The notes below the pieces were generated by a model. That model made no database searches, was not told where the DNA came from, and saw nothing but the letters and a program-made list of their open reading frames with translations. The translations under genes were made by a program, and so were the position numbers. Positions 44,734-54,398 of a stretch of DNA of 64,000 bases are shown one piece after another. Source of the DNA: an uncultured Lachnospiraceae bacterium (lineage in GTDB: Bacteria; Bacillota; Clostridia; Lachnospirales; Lachnospiraceae); contig CAJUKA010000002.1 of the NCBI GenBank assembly GCA_910586585.1, forward strand, positions 114,066-178,065. The letters run 5' to 3'. The stretch's first letter is position 1; every line of letters starts with the position of its first letter.

Positions 44734-45618
44734 ATGGATCAGGCAGAACAGTTAAGAAATGTTATAAAAATGAATCCGATTCCACGGCCGTTGGCGAGAG
44801 TGATAACAGTGACAAGTGGAAAAGGTGGTGTAGGAAAGTCCAATACATCTATCAACTTGGCTTGCCAGTTCAAAAAAATGGGCAAAAGAGTCATTATTTT
44901 GGATGCGGATTTCGGGCTTGCAAATATAGAAATTATGTTTGGTACTGTTCCGAAGCATAATCTATGTGATCTTATTTATCAAGGAAAACATATCACAGAT
45001 ATCATAACCTGGGGTCCTATGGACATAGGATTTATATCAGGGGGTTCAGGAATAGCGGGATTGTCAAATTTAAGCAGAGATTATTTGAATTATATTATTC
45101 GAAATCTTGCAAAGTTAGATGCAATTGCCGATATTATTATCATAGATACGGGCGCTGGTATTTCTGACGCTGTATTAGACTTTTTGGTTGCCAGCGGTGA
45201 AATATTGGTTGTGGCAACCCCAGAACCTACATCAATTACGGATTCTTACTCACTTTTAAAAGCACTGAACCGCCATCCACGATTCTCAAGAGAAGATTCC
45301 AAGATAAAAGTCATCGCAAATAAAGTTTCGGGTGAGGCAGAAGGAGAGATGATGTACAACAAACTCAATACGGTAGTCAACAGATATCTCAAACTTCCAG
45401 TATCTTATCTTGGAGCAATACCACAGGATTATCATTTAGAACATGCTGTTATGCAGCAGAAACCTGTGAGTATGCAGAGTCCTAACGCCAAATCAACAAT
45501 TGCATATGAAAAAATGGCATATGTACTAATGGATAAAGAATATGATAGGTCGCTTGTGAAAAGGGGAATGGCAGCTTTTTTTTCTCATATTGTGGCAGGA
45601 AATAAAAAGATGGGCTAA
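44734..45618 (+). CDS. flhG: MinD-like ATPase FlhG (YlxH)
   Basis: 294-residue ParA/MinD ATPase that counts and places flagella and activates FlhF. The deviant Walker A is SGKGGVGKSNTSINLA, then LDADFGLANIEIMFG and the DTGAGISDAVLDF switch. A short N-terminal peptide DQAEQLRNVIK matches the FlhF-activating helix. A C-terminal amphipathic tail is likely (RGMAAFFSHIVAG). Confidence 0.94.
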   Translation: MDQAEQLRNVIKMNPIPRPLARVITVTSGKGGVGKSNTSINLACQFKKMGKRVIILDADFGLANIEIMFGTVPKHNLCDLIYQGKHITDIITWGPMDIGFISGGSGIAGLSNLSRDYLNYIIRNLAKLDAIADIIIIDTGAGISDAVLDFLVASGEILVVATPEPTSITDSYSLLKALNRHPRFSREDSKIKVIANKVSGEAEGEMMYNKLNTVVNRYLKLPVSYLGAIPQDYHLEHAVMQQKPVSMQSPNAKSTIAYEKMAYVLMDKEYDRSLVKRGMAAFFSHIVAGNKKMG

Positions 45619-45668
45619 GAGTGCTTTTATAAATAAATTATGCTGTCACAATTTATATAATTTGAAGG

Positions 45669-45705
45669 AAATTTACCAGGCGGACGTTGTTTGCTTGGTA
45701 AATTT
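45669..45705. other. inverted repeat before the PilZ gene
   Basis: AAATTTACCA (45669-45678) and TGGTAAATTT (45696-45705) are perfect arms, extendable to 13 with one mismatch. No T-run follows. It is a candidate operator for the PilZ-che transcript or an RNA hairpin. Confidence 0.4.
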
Positions 45706-45771
45706 GAATTGATGGCTAAATTCGCAGGTCGTTGACAACAAGGAAGTTTCAAGTGTGCTCAGGGGGAGGCT

Positions 45772-46485
45772 ATGATTGAGAAGTTTATATCACCAGGCGA
45801 TAAAGTTGAGATGAAATCGACTGTCAATGTCGTGCTTCCGGACGGAACCAAAGGAATTAAAACCTATAAGTCCTCTGTATATGATATTTTGGACGAGGGA
45901 CGGCTTGAGATTGTAATGCCAAAGGATCAAACGAAGCTGGTATTGCTGCCAGTAGATGGAGAATATGATGTGTGCTTTTATACACATGGGGGGATGTACA
46001 GGGCGGATGTCAAAATAATCGAAATACAGAAAATAAATGGTATTTATGTTCTTGTTACAGAAATGATAAGTAACCTTCATAAATATCAAAGAAGAGAATA
46101 TTATAGATTTAATTGCATCATAGAAATGATGGCACGTGAGATGACTAAAAAAGAAACGGATATTTATGCAGAGGGACTGGCAGAATTGCTGCCGCAATCC
46201 GATATGATCAGAGGCGTAATTGTGGATATCAGCGGCGGTGGAGCAAGATTTGTATCTAGACAATTATTTAGAGAAAGTAGTATGATTTTGATGCGTTTTG
46301 AGTTGCCGATTCTAGATATGGAAAAGTCATTTTTGCTGGTTGGAAGGGTTATTTATTCAAGTGAAATAGTGAATAGAGCAAATGAATTTGAAAATCGGGT
46401 GAAATTTGAGTTGATAGACAGTGTAACACGTGAAAAAATCATTCGATATATATTTAATGAGGAAAGAAAAAATAGAAAAAAATAG
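45772..46485 (+). CDS. PilZ-domain flagellar brake protein (YcgR/DgrA-like)
   Basis: 237-residue protein with an N-terminal YcgR-N-like domain (residues 1-100) and a C-terminal PilZ domain. The c-di-GMP motif RREYYRF (RxxxR at about 108-112) and DISGGGARF (the D-x-S-x-x-G motif, about 152) are intact. YcgR-type proteins slow or bias the motor when c-di-GMP is high. It lies between flhG and cheB, the usual Firmicute place (YpfA/DgrA-like). GGGGGAGG upstream. Confidence 0.88.
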   Translation: MIEKFISPGDKVEMKSTVNVVLPDGTKGIKTYKSSVYDILDEGRLEIVMPKDQTKLVLLPVDGEYDVCFYTHGGMYRADVKIIEIQKINGIYVLVTEMISNLHKYQRREYYRFNCIIEMMAREMTKKETDIYAEGLAELLPQSDMIRGVIVDISGGGARFVSRQLFRESSMILMRFELPILDMEKSFLLVGRVIYSSEIVNRANEFENRVKFELIDSVTREKIIRYIFNEERKNRKK

Positions 46486-46494
46486 AAAAGGTTG

Positions 46495-47613
46495 ATGAAT
46501 AGTATGTTAATTAATACAAATATATCAAATAATAAGAAAAAAATACTTGTAGTTGATGATTCTACACTTATGAGAAGACTTATGTGTGATATAATTAATT
46601 CAGATAATCGATTCCAAGTAGTAGATCAGGCTTTTGATGGCGATGCGGCATATCAGCTTTTAAAGAAAAATCAGTATGATGGAGTTGTACTGGATGTCAA
46701 TATGCCAAAAATGAATGGAATACAGCTTCTTCGTATGCTTCAAAAGGATAAAATCCGTGCACGTGTAATGATGGCGAGCACAGACACCAAAGAAGGCGCA
46801 GCAGTTACAATGGAAGCGCTGGACCTCGGTGCGATTGATTTTATTGAGAAGCCGGCAAATGTTGTTTATCTGAAAGGCAGTGAATTCTACAATAACTTTT
46901 TGGAAACGCTTCAGGCGGTTGTTACCAGTCGTCAGACAAATATTCAGGCGGTGCCTCTCATACCAAGAGCAAAACAGGAGGAACAGACGCAGAAACTTGT
47001 CAATATTGTCAGAAAGAGTGCACCTGTTGTAACCGGACAGAAGGTCGTAGCGCTTGCCTGTTCAACAGGAGGACCGAAAGCGCTTCAAAGTGTAGTTCCA
47101 ATGCTGCCAGCAGAGCTTGCTGCACCTGTTTTGATCGTTCAGCATATGCCAAAAGGATTTACACAATCATTGGCTGAACGATTGAATACGCTTAGCAAGA
47201 TAAGGGTTAAGGAAGCGGCAGAGGGTGATGTGCTGGAAAATGGCGTGGTGTATATCTCAATGGGTGGCAAACATATGAATGTAGTAACCAAAGGAGGTAG
47301 AGCAGTTATCAAGTATACTGACGAACCGCCAAGAGAAGGGGTTAAGCCGTGTGCGAACTATATGTATGAATCCTTGCAGACAAGTAATTTTGCTCAGATT
47401 GTTTGTGTAGTCCTGACTGGAATGGGAGCAGATGGAACTAAGGGAATCGTGAATCTGAAAACTTCAAAAAAAATACACGTCATCGCACAGAATGAAGCAA
47501 CTTCAACTGTGTACGGCATGCCGAAGGCAATTACCGCGACAGGATTGGTAAATCAGGTTGTTGCACTTGATGATGTGGCCCAGGAAATAATAATGAATGT
47601 GGGGGTCAGGTAG
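46495..47613 (+). CDS. cheB: chemotaxis glutamate methylesterase CheB
   Basis: About 372 residues. The N-terminal receiver domain has VVDDSTLMRR and the phosphorylated aspartate in VLDVNMPKM. The C-terminal methylesterase has the serine in ACSTGGPKAL (about 190), the histidine in QHMPKGFT and the aspartate in GMGADGTKG. It removes methyl groups from receptors and deamidates them. The start is uncertain between ATG 46495 and ATG 46504, both awkwardly spaced from AAAAGG. cheR, its counterpart, is not in the window. Confidence 0.93.
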   Translation: MNSMLINTNISNNKKKILVVDDSTLMRRLMCDIINSDNRFQVVDQAFDGDAAYQLLKKNQYDGVVLDVNMPKMNGIQLLRMLQKDKIRARVMMASTDTKEGAAVTMEALDLGAIDFIEKPANVVYLKGSEFYNNFLETLQAVVTSRQTNIQAVPLIPRAKQEEQTQKLVNIVRKSAPVVTGQKVVALACSTGGPKALQSVVPMLPAELAAPVLIVQHMPKGFTQSLAERLNTLSKIRVKEAAEGDVLENGVVYISMGGKHMNVVTKGGRAVIKYTDEPPREGVKPCANYMYESLQTSNFAQIVCVVLTGMGADGTKGIVNLKTSKKIHVIAQNEATSTVYGMPKAITATGLVNQVVALDDVAQEIIMNVGVR

Positions 47614-47614
47614 A

Positions 47615-49750
47615 ATGGATACAAGTCAATATCTTGATATTTTCCTTGATGAGTCAAAGGAACATTTACAGAATCTGAGCGATCAGATTATGGAATTGGA
47701 GCAGAATTCTGAAAATATGGATACAATCAATGAGATCTTCAGAGCTGCACATTCCCTCAAGGGTATGGCAGGTACAATGGGATATAAGAGAATGCAGACG
47801 CTTACCCATGATATGGAGAATGTATTTTCAGAAGTTAGAAACGGTACGTTCAAAGTGCAGCCGGGTATGATTGATGTGCTCTTTAGGAGTTTAGATGCGC
47901 TCGAAGAATATGTCAATAATATTCAACAGACGACAGAAGAGGGGACTAATGATAATCAGGATCTGATTGATGCGCTTAACAGTATCTTAAAAAATAATGG
48001 TGAGGTTAAGCTGGCAAACAACAGCGAACCGGCTGCAGATAAAAAAACAGCAGATACGCCGCCTGTTGGTGGAAAATCCAATGCCAAGAGTGAAAGATGG
48101 TCACAGATTAAGATTGGTGATACCGAGAAAATGCTGATAGAGAAGGCACATAGCGAAAACCTTAAGGTATTCGGGATTACTGTTTATATTGAGGAAGCTT
48201 GTGTACTAAAAGCAGCAAGAGCATTTCTTGTGTTTAAGGCGATTGAAAAACTTGGTGAGACAATTGTCTCTGTACCAACAGCGCAGGATATAGAGGATGA
48301 AAAATTCGAACTCACATTCAGCCTTATTTTTATAACATCAAGCCAAAGAGAAGAAGTTGTAGCGGCAGTCATGAGCGTATCTGAGATTGAACAGGTATTT
48401 TGTGACGAGTATGTTATTGAGCAGACGGAACCTGAAAAGCCCGTGGAGGAAGTGAAGCCTGTAGAAGAGAAAATTGTGGAGGAGATCAAAGAGGAAGCTC
48501 CCAAGGCAGTTGTTTCAAAGGCAGCAGCGCTTACATCAGCTTCTGCGTCAGCAGGAACAAAACCAGCAGCAAAATCTTCTGCAAAACCGGTTGTCAACAG
48601 AACGGTTAGAGTTGATATAGAAAAGTTAGATAATTTGATGAACTTAGTCAGTGAGTTGATTATAGCAAAGAATTCCTTGATTTCTGCGACTGCGGCGGAC
48701 GGCAAGAGCGAGAATGGCTCCGTAAATGAACAGATTGAATATCTTGAAAGTGTAACAACGAACCTGCATGAATCAGTTATGAAGGTTCGAATGGTTCCAA
48801 TTGAGAGCGTAGTAGCAAAATTTCCTCGTATGATTCGTGATTTGTCAAAGAAACTTGGCAAAAAAATGGAACTGTATATGTCAGGCGAGGATACAGAACT
48901 TGACCGTACAGTTGTGGATGAAATCGGTGATCCGCTGATGCATATGCTTAGAAATTCTGCCGATCATGGTTTGGAACCCAATGATGTTCGAATTGCAAAT
49001 GGGAAACCAGAGGTTGGTTCTATCTTTTTAGATGCATATCAGGATGGAAACAATGTTGTAATTGAAGTAAGAGATGATGGCGGCGGAATCAATGTTGAGG
49101 CTGTCAGAAGCAAAGCAATAGAGCGCGGAACCGTAACACCGGAACAGGCAGAGACAATGACAGAGAAGGAAGTAATAGACCTTTTATTCCTGCCAAGTTT
49201 TTCTACTGCAAAAAAGGTTTCGGATGTATCAGGACGCGGTGTTGGACTGGATGTAGTAAAGTCAAAGATTGAGTCATTAAGTGGAGAAGTTGAAGTTAAG
49301 AACCGTTATGGAGAAGGCTCTTCATGGATTGTCAGACTTCCGCTTACGCTTGCTATTATACAGGCGCTTATGGTGGTTATCAGAGATGAAAAATATGCGA
49401 TAGCACTTGGTTCGATTCAGACAATTGAGGATGTTCTGCCAGAAGATATCAAGTTGGTACAGGCAAAAGAAGTGATTCATATTCGTGGAACAGTTATTCC
49501 TATTATCAGAATGGATAAGGTTCTTGATATTCCTCCAAAGGAAGGCGAAGAGAAGAAGAATCTTACAGTTATTATCGTAAAGAAGGGTGACAAACAGGCA
49601 GGTTTGGTAGTGGACGAGCTTATTGGACAACAAGAAGTGGTTATTAAATCTATGGGCAAGTATATTAAGGTTCCCAAGATGATAAGCGGCGCTACGATTC
49701 TGGGCAATGGCGAGGTAGCACTGATCCTTGATACCAATGCATTGATATAA
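47615..49750 (+). CDS. cheA: chemotaxis histidine kinase CheA
   Basis: 711-residue kinase. The P1 domain has the phosphorylated histidine in AAHSLKGMAG (about residue 45), then a P2 domain (about 165-280, IKIGDTEKMLIEKAHSENL), and an Ala/Lys/Glu linker. P3 dimerisation begins VDIEKLDNLMNLVSEL. The ATP site has HMLRNSADHGLE, VRDDGGGI and SGRGVGLDVVKSKI. The CheW-like P5 is at the end. The ATG is one base after the cheB stop. Confidence 0.96.
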   Translation: MDTSQYLDIFLDESKEHLQNLSDQIMELEQNSENMDTINEIFRAAHSLKGMAGTMGYKRMQTLTHDMENVFSEVRNGTFKVQPGMIDVLFRSLDALEEYVNNIQQTTEEGTNDNQDLIDALNSILKNNGEVKLANNSEPAADKKTADTPPVGGKSNAKSERWSQIKIGDTEKMLIEKAHSENLKVFGITVYIEEACVLKAARAFLVFKAIEKLGETIVSVPTAQDIEDEKFELTFSLIFITSSQREEVVAAVMSVSEIEQVFCDEYVIEQTEPEKPVEEVKPVEEKIVEEIKEEAPKAVVSKAAALTSASASAGTKPAAKSSAKPVVNRTVRVDIEKLDNLMNLVSELIIAKNSLISATAADGKSENGSVNEQIEYLESVTTNLHESVMKVRMVPIESVVAKFPRMIRDLSKKLGKKMELYMSGEDTELDRTVVDEIGDPLMHMLRNSADHGLEPNDVRIANGKPEVGSIFLDAYQDGNNVVIEVRDDGGGINVEAVRSKAIERGTVTPEQAETMTEKEVIDLLFLPSFSTAKKVSDVSGRGVGLDVVKSKIESLSGEVEVKNRYGEGSSWIVRLPLTLAIIQALMVVIRDEKYAIALGSIQTIEDVLPEDIKLVQAKEVIHIRGTVIPIIRMDKVLDIPPKEGEEKKNLTVIIVKKGDKQAGLVVDELIGQQEVVIKSMGKYIKVPKMISGATILGNGEVALILDTNALI

Positions 49751-49786
49751 TCCTATTGATAATAGAGGAAAGGCAGGGCATAGAAC

Positions 49787-50284
49787 ATGGATGAAGTAAA
49801 AGTAATGGATGAGCAGAAACGCAATGAGATTCTGAATCGTCCTGTAGAACATGATACAACACAATTTATTGTGACACAGCTTGGCGGTGAGCAATATGGA
49901 ATCAACATCAAGTACATATCGAACATAATCAGAATGTCAAAAATTACAAGAGTGCCAAAAGTACCTGATTACATAAAGGGCGTTATCAATGTGCGCGGCG
50001 TGGTTATCCCGACCATAAGCCTGCGGCTAAAGATGGGGCTTCCAGAAGATGTGGTTACGAAAAAGACACGTATTATTATTTTGACACTAGAACAGCATGA
50101 ATCAATTGGGGTATTGGTTGATGAAGTAAAAGAAGTAGTTACACTGGATGAAGAACATATCGAGAGAATGGGATATGAAAAGGATGAGAAAGAACGATTC
50201 CTTTCAGGCGTAGGGAAATCAGATGGAAAATTAATCTCATTACTTGATATTACAGCAGTGCTTGCAGAAGTTGTTGATGTATAG
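49787..50284 (+). CDS. cheW: chemotaxis coupling protein CheW
   Basis: 165-residue adaptor that links receptors to CheA. TQFIVTQLGGEQYGINIKYI and PDYIKGVINVRGVVIPTISL are the CheW signatures. A short N-terminal extension of about 25 residues precedes the domain. Confidence 0.95.
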   Translation: MDEVKVMDEQKRNEILNRPVEHDTTQFIVTQLGGEQYGINIKYISNIIRMSKITRVPKVPDYIKGVINVRGVVIPTISLRLKMGLPEDVVTKKTRIIILTLEQHESIGVLVDEVKEVVTLDEEHIERMGYEKDEKERFLSGVGKSDGKLISLLDITAVLAEVVDV

Positions 50285-50329
50285 CAGCTATATAGTGACT
50301 TTTGATTATAGAAAGGCTTAGGACATATA

Positions 50330-50950
50330 ATGGCACAAACTATTAGTTTTGAGAGAGTTACGACGGAATATTATGATGTATTAAAGGAACTAGGAAACAT
50401 CGGGGCAGGGAATGCGACAACTGCACTTGCCCAGATGCTTCAGACCAAGGTGGATATGAAGGTTCCACAGGTAAAGCTCCTTGATTTTAAAGATGTCGGA
50501 GAAGAAATGGGCGGCGAAGAACAAATGGTGGTTGGCATATATCTGGCTGTTGAAGGAGATATCACAGGTAGTATTATGTTCATCTTAGAACATAATGCCG
50601 GCAAATCGCTTGTGTCTAAGCTCATGGGAACACCACCGGCAGAAGGTGATTTCAGTGACATGGAAATATCAGCAATGAAAGAGATTGGTAATATTATTAC
50701 AGGTGCTTATTTGAACTCATTAGCACAGATCACCAATCTCAAAATGATTCCGTCAATTCCAGATTTAAATATTGATATGCTCAATGCGATATTAAGTGTT
50801 CCAGCAATAGAATTTGGTATCGTGGGAGATCAGATACTATTGATACAAACAGTATTTACGGATGATGTGGATTTGAACGGATATTTCATATTGATGCCGG
50901 ATTTGGACTCCTATTCAAAAATGCTAGGTGCACTTGGATTATCAATATAA
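50330..50950 (+). CDS. cheC: CheY-P phosphatase CheC
   Basis: 206-residue CheC with two phosphatase half-sites, ELGNIGAGNATTALAQML and EIGNIITGAYLNSLAQI. It dephosphorylates CheY-P, an activity raised by binding CheD, encoded next. Confidence 0.95.
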   Translation: MAQTISFERVTTEYYDVLKELGNIGAGNATTALAQMLQTKVDMKVPQVKLLDFKDVGEEMGGEEQMVVGIYLAVEGDITGSIMFILEHNAGKSLVSKLMGTPPAEGDFSDMEISAMKEIGNIITGAYLNSLAQITNLKMIPSIPDLNIDMLNAILSVPAIEFGIVGDQILLIQTVFTDDVDLNGYFILMPDLDSYSKMLGALGLSI

Positions 50951-50984
50951 TTACGTATATTCAACAGAGAAGGGGCAGTAGGCT

Positions 50985-51470
50985 ATGGCGAATATAGTAA
51001 AAGTAGGAATGGCAGACTTGAATGTGTGTAAAAGTCCTGAAGGGATAACGACGTTGGGACTTGGATCGTGTGTGGGCATATGTATAAGGGATCCGGTTTT
51101 GAAAATCGGAGGGATGGCACATGCTATGCTGCCTGACAGCAGGCAGATAGAACATAATTCGAATCGAGCAAAATTTGTGAATACAGGTGTGGAAGATCTT
51201 GTGAAAAAGCTGGTTGCCATGGGTGGCAGGCAGGCAAGATTTGAGGCAAAAATAGCAGGCGGTGCACAAATGTTTGCGTTCCAGAACAAATCAGACATGA
51301 CACGTGTTGGAGAAAGAAATGTGGAGGCCAGCAAGAAAAAATTGAAGGAGTTAGGAATTCCTTTAAAAGCTCAGGATACAGGATTGAATTATGGACGTAC
51401 CATTATTTTTTATCCCGAAACGGGAGATTTGGTAATCCGTTCAGCAGGAAAGCCTGAGAAGACAATTTGA
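50985..51470 (+). CDS. cheD: chemoreceptor glutamine deamidase CheD
   Basis: 161-residue deamidase with the catalytic cysteine C29 in LGLGSCVGICIRD, the histidine H46 in MAHAMLPD and the threonine/GGAQMF region (KIAGGAQMF). It deamidates receptors and binds CheC as part of the CheC/CheD/CheV-type adaptation system. AGAAGGGG upstream. Confidence 0.95.
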   Translation: MANIVKVGMADLNVCKSPEGITTLGLGSCVGICIRDPVLKIGGMAHAMLPDSRQIEHNSNRAKFVNTGVEDLVKKLVAMGGRQARFEAKIAGGAQMFAFQNKSDMTRVGERNVEASKKKLKELGIPLKAQDTGLNYGRTIIFYPETGDLVIRSAGKPEKTI

Positions 51471-51495
51471 TTATTCAATTATAAGGGGTAATAGA

Positions 51496-51891
51496 ATGGG
51501 GAACAAGACAAGGCTAATCACGCCGTTTTTTATGCTTCTAGCAGGTGCGATAGCGTCTATAATTATGTATATAAGGGGATTTGAACTTACAAGAATGCTG
51601 TGGGGAGTCCTGATTGTACTAGTGATATTTTATATTATTGGCGATGTAGCAAGATATCTCTATTCATCAATCAGGCCACGCATTATACCTGCAACTGATA
51701 TTGACAAGATGCTTGTTGAAGCAAAGAAAAAAGGTGATCTTACTGGAAGTGTGGTTGCTTTTGCAGATGATGAAAATGCAAAAGCACAAGACAGTATCGA
51801 CGCAGATGGTTTTATGGCAGATAATACAGAAGGATATTCCGACGAAGAACTCAACGGGTATGATTCTGATGATACTTCTGCATCAATGTAG
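51496..51891 (+). CDS. unknown two-helix membrane protein with acidic tail
   Basis: 131 residues, not recognised. Two membrane helices at about 7-25 (LITPFFMLLAGAIASIIMYI) and 33-56 (MLWGVLIVLVIFYIIGDVARYL) are followed by a short basic stretch. The tail of about 60 residues is very acidic (NTEGYSDEELNGYDSDDTSA). Located between cheD and fliA and probably co-transcribed with them; AAGGGG precedes the ATG. Membrane anchoring of a motility factor is a guess. Confidence 0.7.
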   Translation: MGNKTRLITPFFMLLAGAIASIIMYIRGFELTRMLWGVLIVLVIFYIIGDVARYLYSSIRPRIIPATDIDKMLVEAKKKGDLTGSVVAFADDENAKAQDSIDADGFMADNTEGYSDEELNGYDSDDTSASM

Positions 51892-52014
51892 AGCCGTGAA
51901 AACTACTTTTCTGAAGATAATAGGTCGGAAAAATCAAAGATTTTGCAGCCAGCAAATTTGTGTTAAAAATATTTTTGGCTCAATTTGCAGGCTGTTGGCA
52001 ACATGGGGGTTAAC

Positions 52015-52776
52015 ATGAACGAATCAGCACGTAAAAAACTTTGGGAAGATTACGCCAGACTGAAAACGTCAGATTTGAGAGAAAAGCTCATTTTGGAATA
52101 TGCGCCGTTGGTGAAGGTAGTAGCAGGGCGACTCAGTATGTATCTTGGTTATAATGTGGAATATGAAGATCTTGTAAGCTATGGAGTGTTTGGACTGATA
52201 GATGCAATAGACAAATTTGATACAGGCAAAGAAGTCAAATTTGAAACATATGCGAGTTTGCGTATTCGTGGCGCCATCTTAGACCAGATTAGGAGAATGG
52301 ACTGGATACCACGTACAATCAGGCAGCGTCAGAAACAGATTGATATTGCAATGAAAGAGGTGGAGCAGAAAAAGGGAAGACCTGCTACAGACGCAGAGAT
52401 AGCAGCACACATGGGAATACGGGAAGATGAGCTTCTTGAATGGCAAAATCAGGTTAAGGCTGACAACATTATATCATTGAATGAATATGTGGAGCAAGGG
52501 AATGATATTTCATCAGAGAAAAGCATCCATGCAGGATTCGATACGCCAGAAGGCGTGATGGAGAAAAGCGAGCTCAAAGAAATGCTGGTGGAGGCATTGG
52601 AGCTTCTGACAGATAAAGAGAAAAAAGTAATTCTTTTATATTATTATGAAGAGCTTACATTGAAAGAAATAAGTCGTGTACTTGAAGTATCAGAATCAAG
52701 AATATCACAGCTTCACACAAGAGCATTACAAAAAATGAAAACAAAGATGGGAAATTATATAGGCATTTTGGATTAG
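52015..52776 (+). CDS. fliA: flagellar sigma factor sigma-28 (FliA/SigD)
   Basis: 253-residue sigma factor for late flagellar and chemotaxis genes. ATG 52015 is five bases after GGGGG; upstream in-frame starts lack a site. Region 2 is LILEYAPLVKVVAGRLSMYL to GRGAILDQIRRMDW-like (RIRGAILDQIRRMDWIPRT), region 3 is GRPATDAEIAAHMGI, and region 4 is LTLKEISRVLEVSESRISQLHTRAL. The anti-sigma factor FlgM is not in the window. Confidence 0.95.
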   Translation: MNESARKKLWEDYARLKTSDLREKLILEYAPLVKVVAGRLSMYLGYNVEYEDLVSYGVFGLIDAIDKFDTGKEVKFETYASLRIRGAILDQIRRMDWIPRTIRQRQKQIDIAMKEVEQKKGRPATDAEIAAHMGIREDELLEWQNQVKADNIISLNEYVEQGNDISSEKSIHAGFDTPEGVMEKSELKEMLVEALELLTDKEKKVILLYYYEELTLKEISRVLEVSESRISQLHTRALQKMKTKMGNYIGILD

Positions 52777-52808
52777 TTTGATGTTGACTAGATGGAGGCA
52801 AGGCTTAT

Positions 52809-54398
52809 ATGAATGGATATTTTCAAATTCAGATAAATGAAGAGGGGGTAAGTCTGCTGTTATCACCTCCCATTGGAGAAGGTGATAAGATACGAGTAAG
52901 TGAATTAAAAGAGTATCTTGATAGAGTCGGCGTACCCTATGATGTTATGGCAATCAATTCAGCCCTTTACTCATTGGGGGAGGAGGAGATAGTCCTTTTT
53001 TTAAGTCCTGTAAAAATTCCGCCTGTAGATGAGGCGTGTGATGTTCAGGTGTCATTGGACAAAATGAAAGCGACACTGCGAATGTATCCGCCAAGTGCAG
53101 GCGGGGCAGCACTAAACAAAGAACAGATAATAGAAGCGCTTACCCATGCCAAGGTACGTGCAGGGATTGACGAAGAAGCAATAGAGGCGGCGCTTGATGA
53201 CCGACAGTATTGTACGGATATTATTGTTGCAAAAGGAAAGCGTCCAACGGTTGGACGCGATGCATCTCTAGTGTACCTGTTTGACACTAAAAATGATACG
53301 CGACCAGAGCTGAATGAAGATGGGAGTGTTGATTTTTTTAAACTTAACAATTTGCATCAATGTGTAAAAGACCAGGTTCTTGCTGAAATAATTCCAGAAG
53401 AAAAAGGTGAAAATGGCATTGATGTATATGGAACTGTTACAGCGGCAAGAGAGGTTAAAAAGGCTAGCTTTGCATACGGAAGAAATATGGAAGTATCAAA
53501 GGATGGGCTAAAATTAATCAGTTTGGTAGATGGTCATGTATCATTGGTCGATGGTACCGTTTTTGTATCGGATGTGTACAGTGTAGAAAATGTAAGCACA
53601 GCGACAGGAAATATAGACTATCATGGAGATGTGGAAGTTAAAGGAAATGTCTGTGAGAATTTTTGTATCAAGACGAAAGGGAATGTTTTTGTCAAAGGTG
53701 TCGTAGAAGGAGCACTGATAGAGGCGGATGGTGATATTATCATTGCGAGAGGGATGCATGGACAGAATAAAGGAAGACTTAAAGCAGGTGGAAATATCAT
53801 TGCGAAATTTATATCGGCCGCAGAAGTAGAAGCTGCTGGGTTTGTGGAAGCAGAGCAAATACTAAATGCAAAAGTGATAGCAGGTAATACAGTGAATGCA
53901 GAAGCTGGAAAGGGACTGATCACAGGCGGAAAGATTATAGCGAAAAATGCGGTAAATGTACGAAATGCAGGGTCGCCAATGGGTGCAGCTACCATTATAG
54001 AAGTAGGAAGTAATCCAGAGGCGAAAAGACGGCTTGCAGATTTGCAGAAGAGTGTTGGTGAGAAGTCAAAAACAATACCTCAGATGAAAAAAGCAATAGA
54101 TGAAATAGCAAAAAAGATAAAATCAGGCGTAAAGGTATCTCCAGCATTGCTGCAAAATGCACGGATGACGCAGATGGCACTTACGGAAACCCAAAACCAG
54201 ATACAAAATGAATTAAAAGAAATAGAATCACTTGATAAAATGCTAAAGGGCGATGAGACTGCTCATATTGATGTACGAGGTACGATATATCAAGGAGTAG
54301 TGGTATGTATTTCAGGAGCCAGTATGACTGTTAAAAATGAGTATACATATTGCCGTCTGATTAAAAGAGATGCAGATGTAGCCTCTACAAATTTGTAG
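52809..54398 (+). CDS. FapA family protein (DUF342)
   Basis: 529-residue member of the FapA/DUF342 family, a bactofilin-like beta-helix protein. The central part (about 230-390) shows the repeated short beta units (GDVEVKGNVCENFCIKTKG, EADGDIIIARGMHG, LKAGGNIIAKFI). A C-terminal coiled coil covers about 395-480. In Vibrio, FapA affects flagellation with FapB. It follows fliA in many Firmicutes. GGAGG precedes the ATG. Its stop codon is inside the terminator stem that follows. Confidence 0.85.
   Translation: MNGYFQIQINEEGVSLLLSPPIGEGDKIRVSELKEYLDRVGVPYDVMAINSALYSLGEEEIVLFLSPVKIPPVDEACDVQVSLDKMKATLRMYPPSAGGAALNKEQIIEALTHAKVRAGIDEEAIEAALDDRQYCTDIIVAKGKRPTVGRDASLVYLFDTKNDTRPELNEDGSVDFFKLNNLHQCVKDQVLAEIIPEEKGENGIDVYGTVTAAREVKKASFAYGRNMEVSKDGLKLISLVDGHVSLVDGTVFVSDVYSVENVSTATGNIDYHGDVEVKGNVCENFCIKTKGNVFVKGVVEGALIEADGDIIIARGMHGQNKGRLKAGGNIIAKFISAAEVEAAGFVEAEQILNAKVIAGNTVNAEAGKGLITGGKIIAKNAVNVRNAGSPMGAATIIEVGSNPEAKRRLADLQKSVGEKSKTIPQMKKAIDEIAKKIKSGVKVSPALLQNARMTQMALTETQNQIQNELKEIESLDKMLKGDETAHIDVRGTIYQGVVVCISGASMTVKNEYTYCRLIKRDADVASTNL

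Noticed and set aside
45700..45771. Sigma-28 promoter before the PilZ gene
   Set aside because: A TAAA is present, but no CGATA-type -10 follows at the right distance; no convincing sigma-28 promoter was found in the gaps examined.
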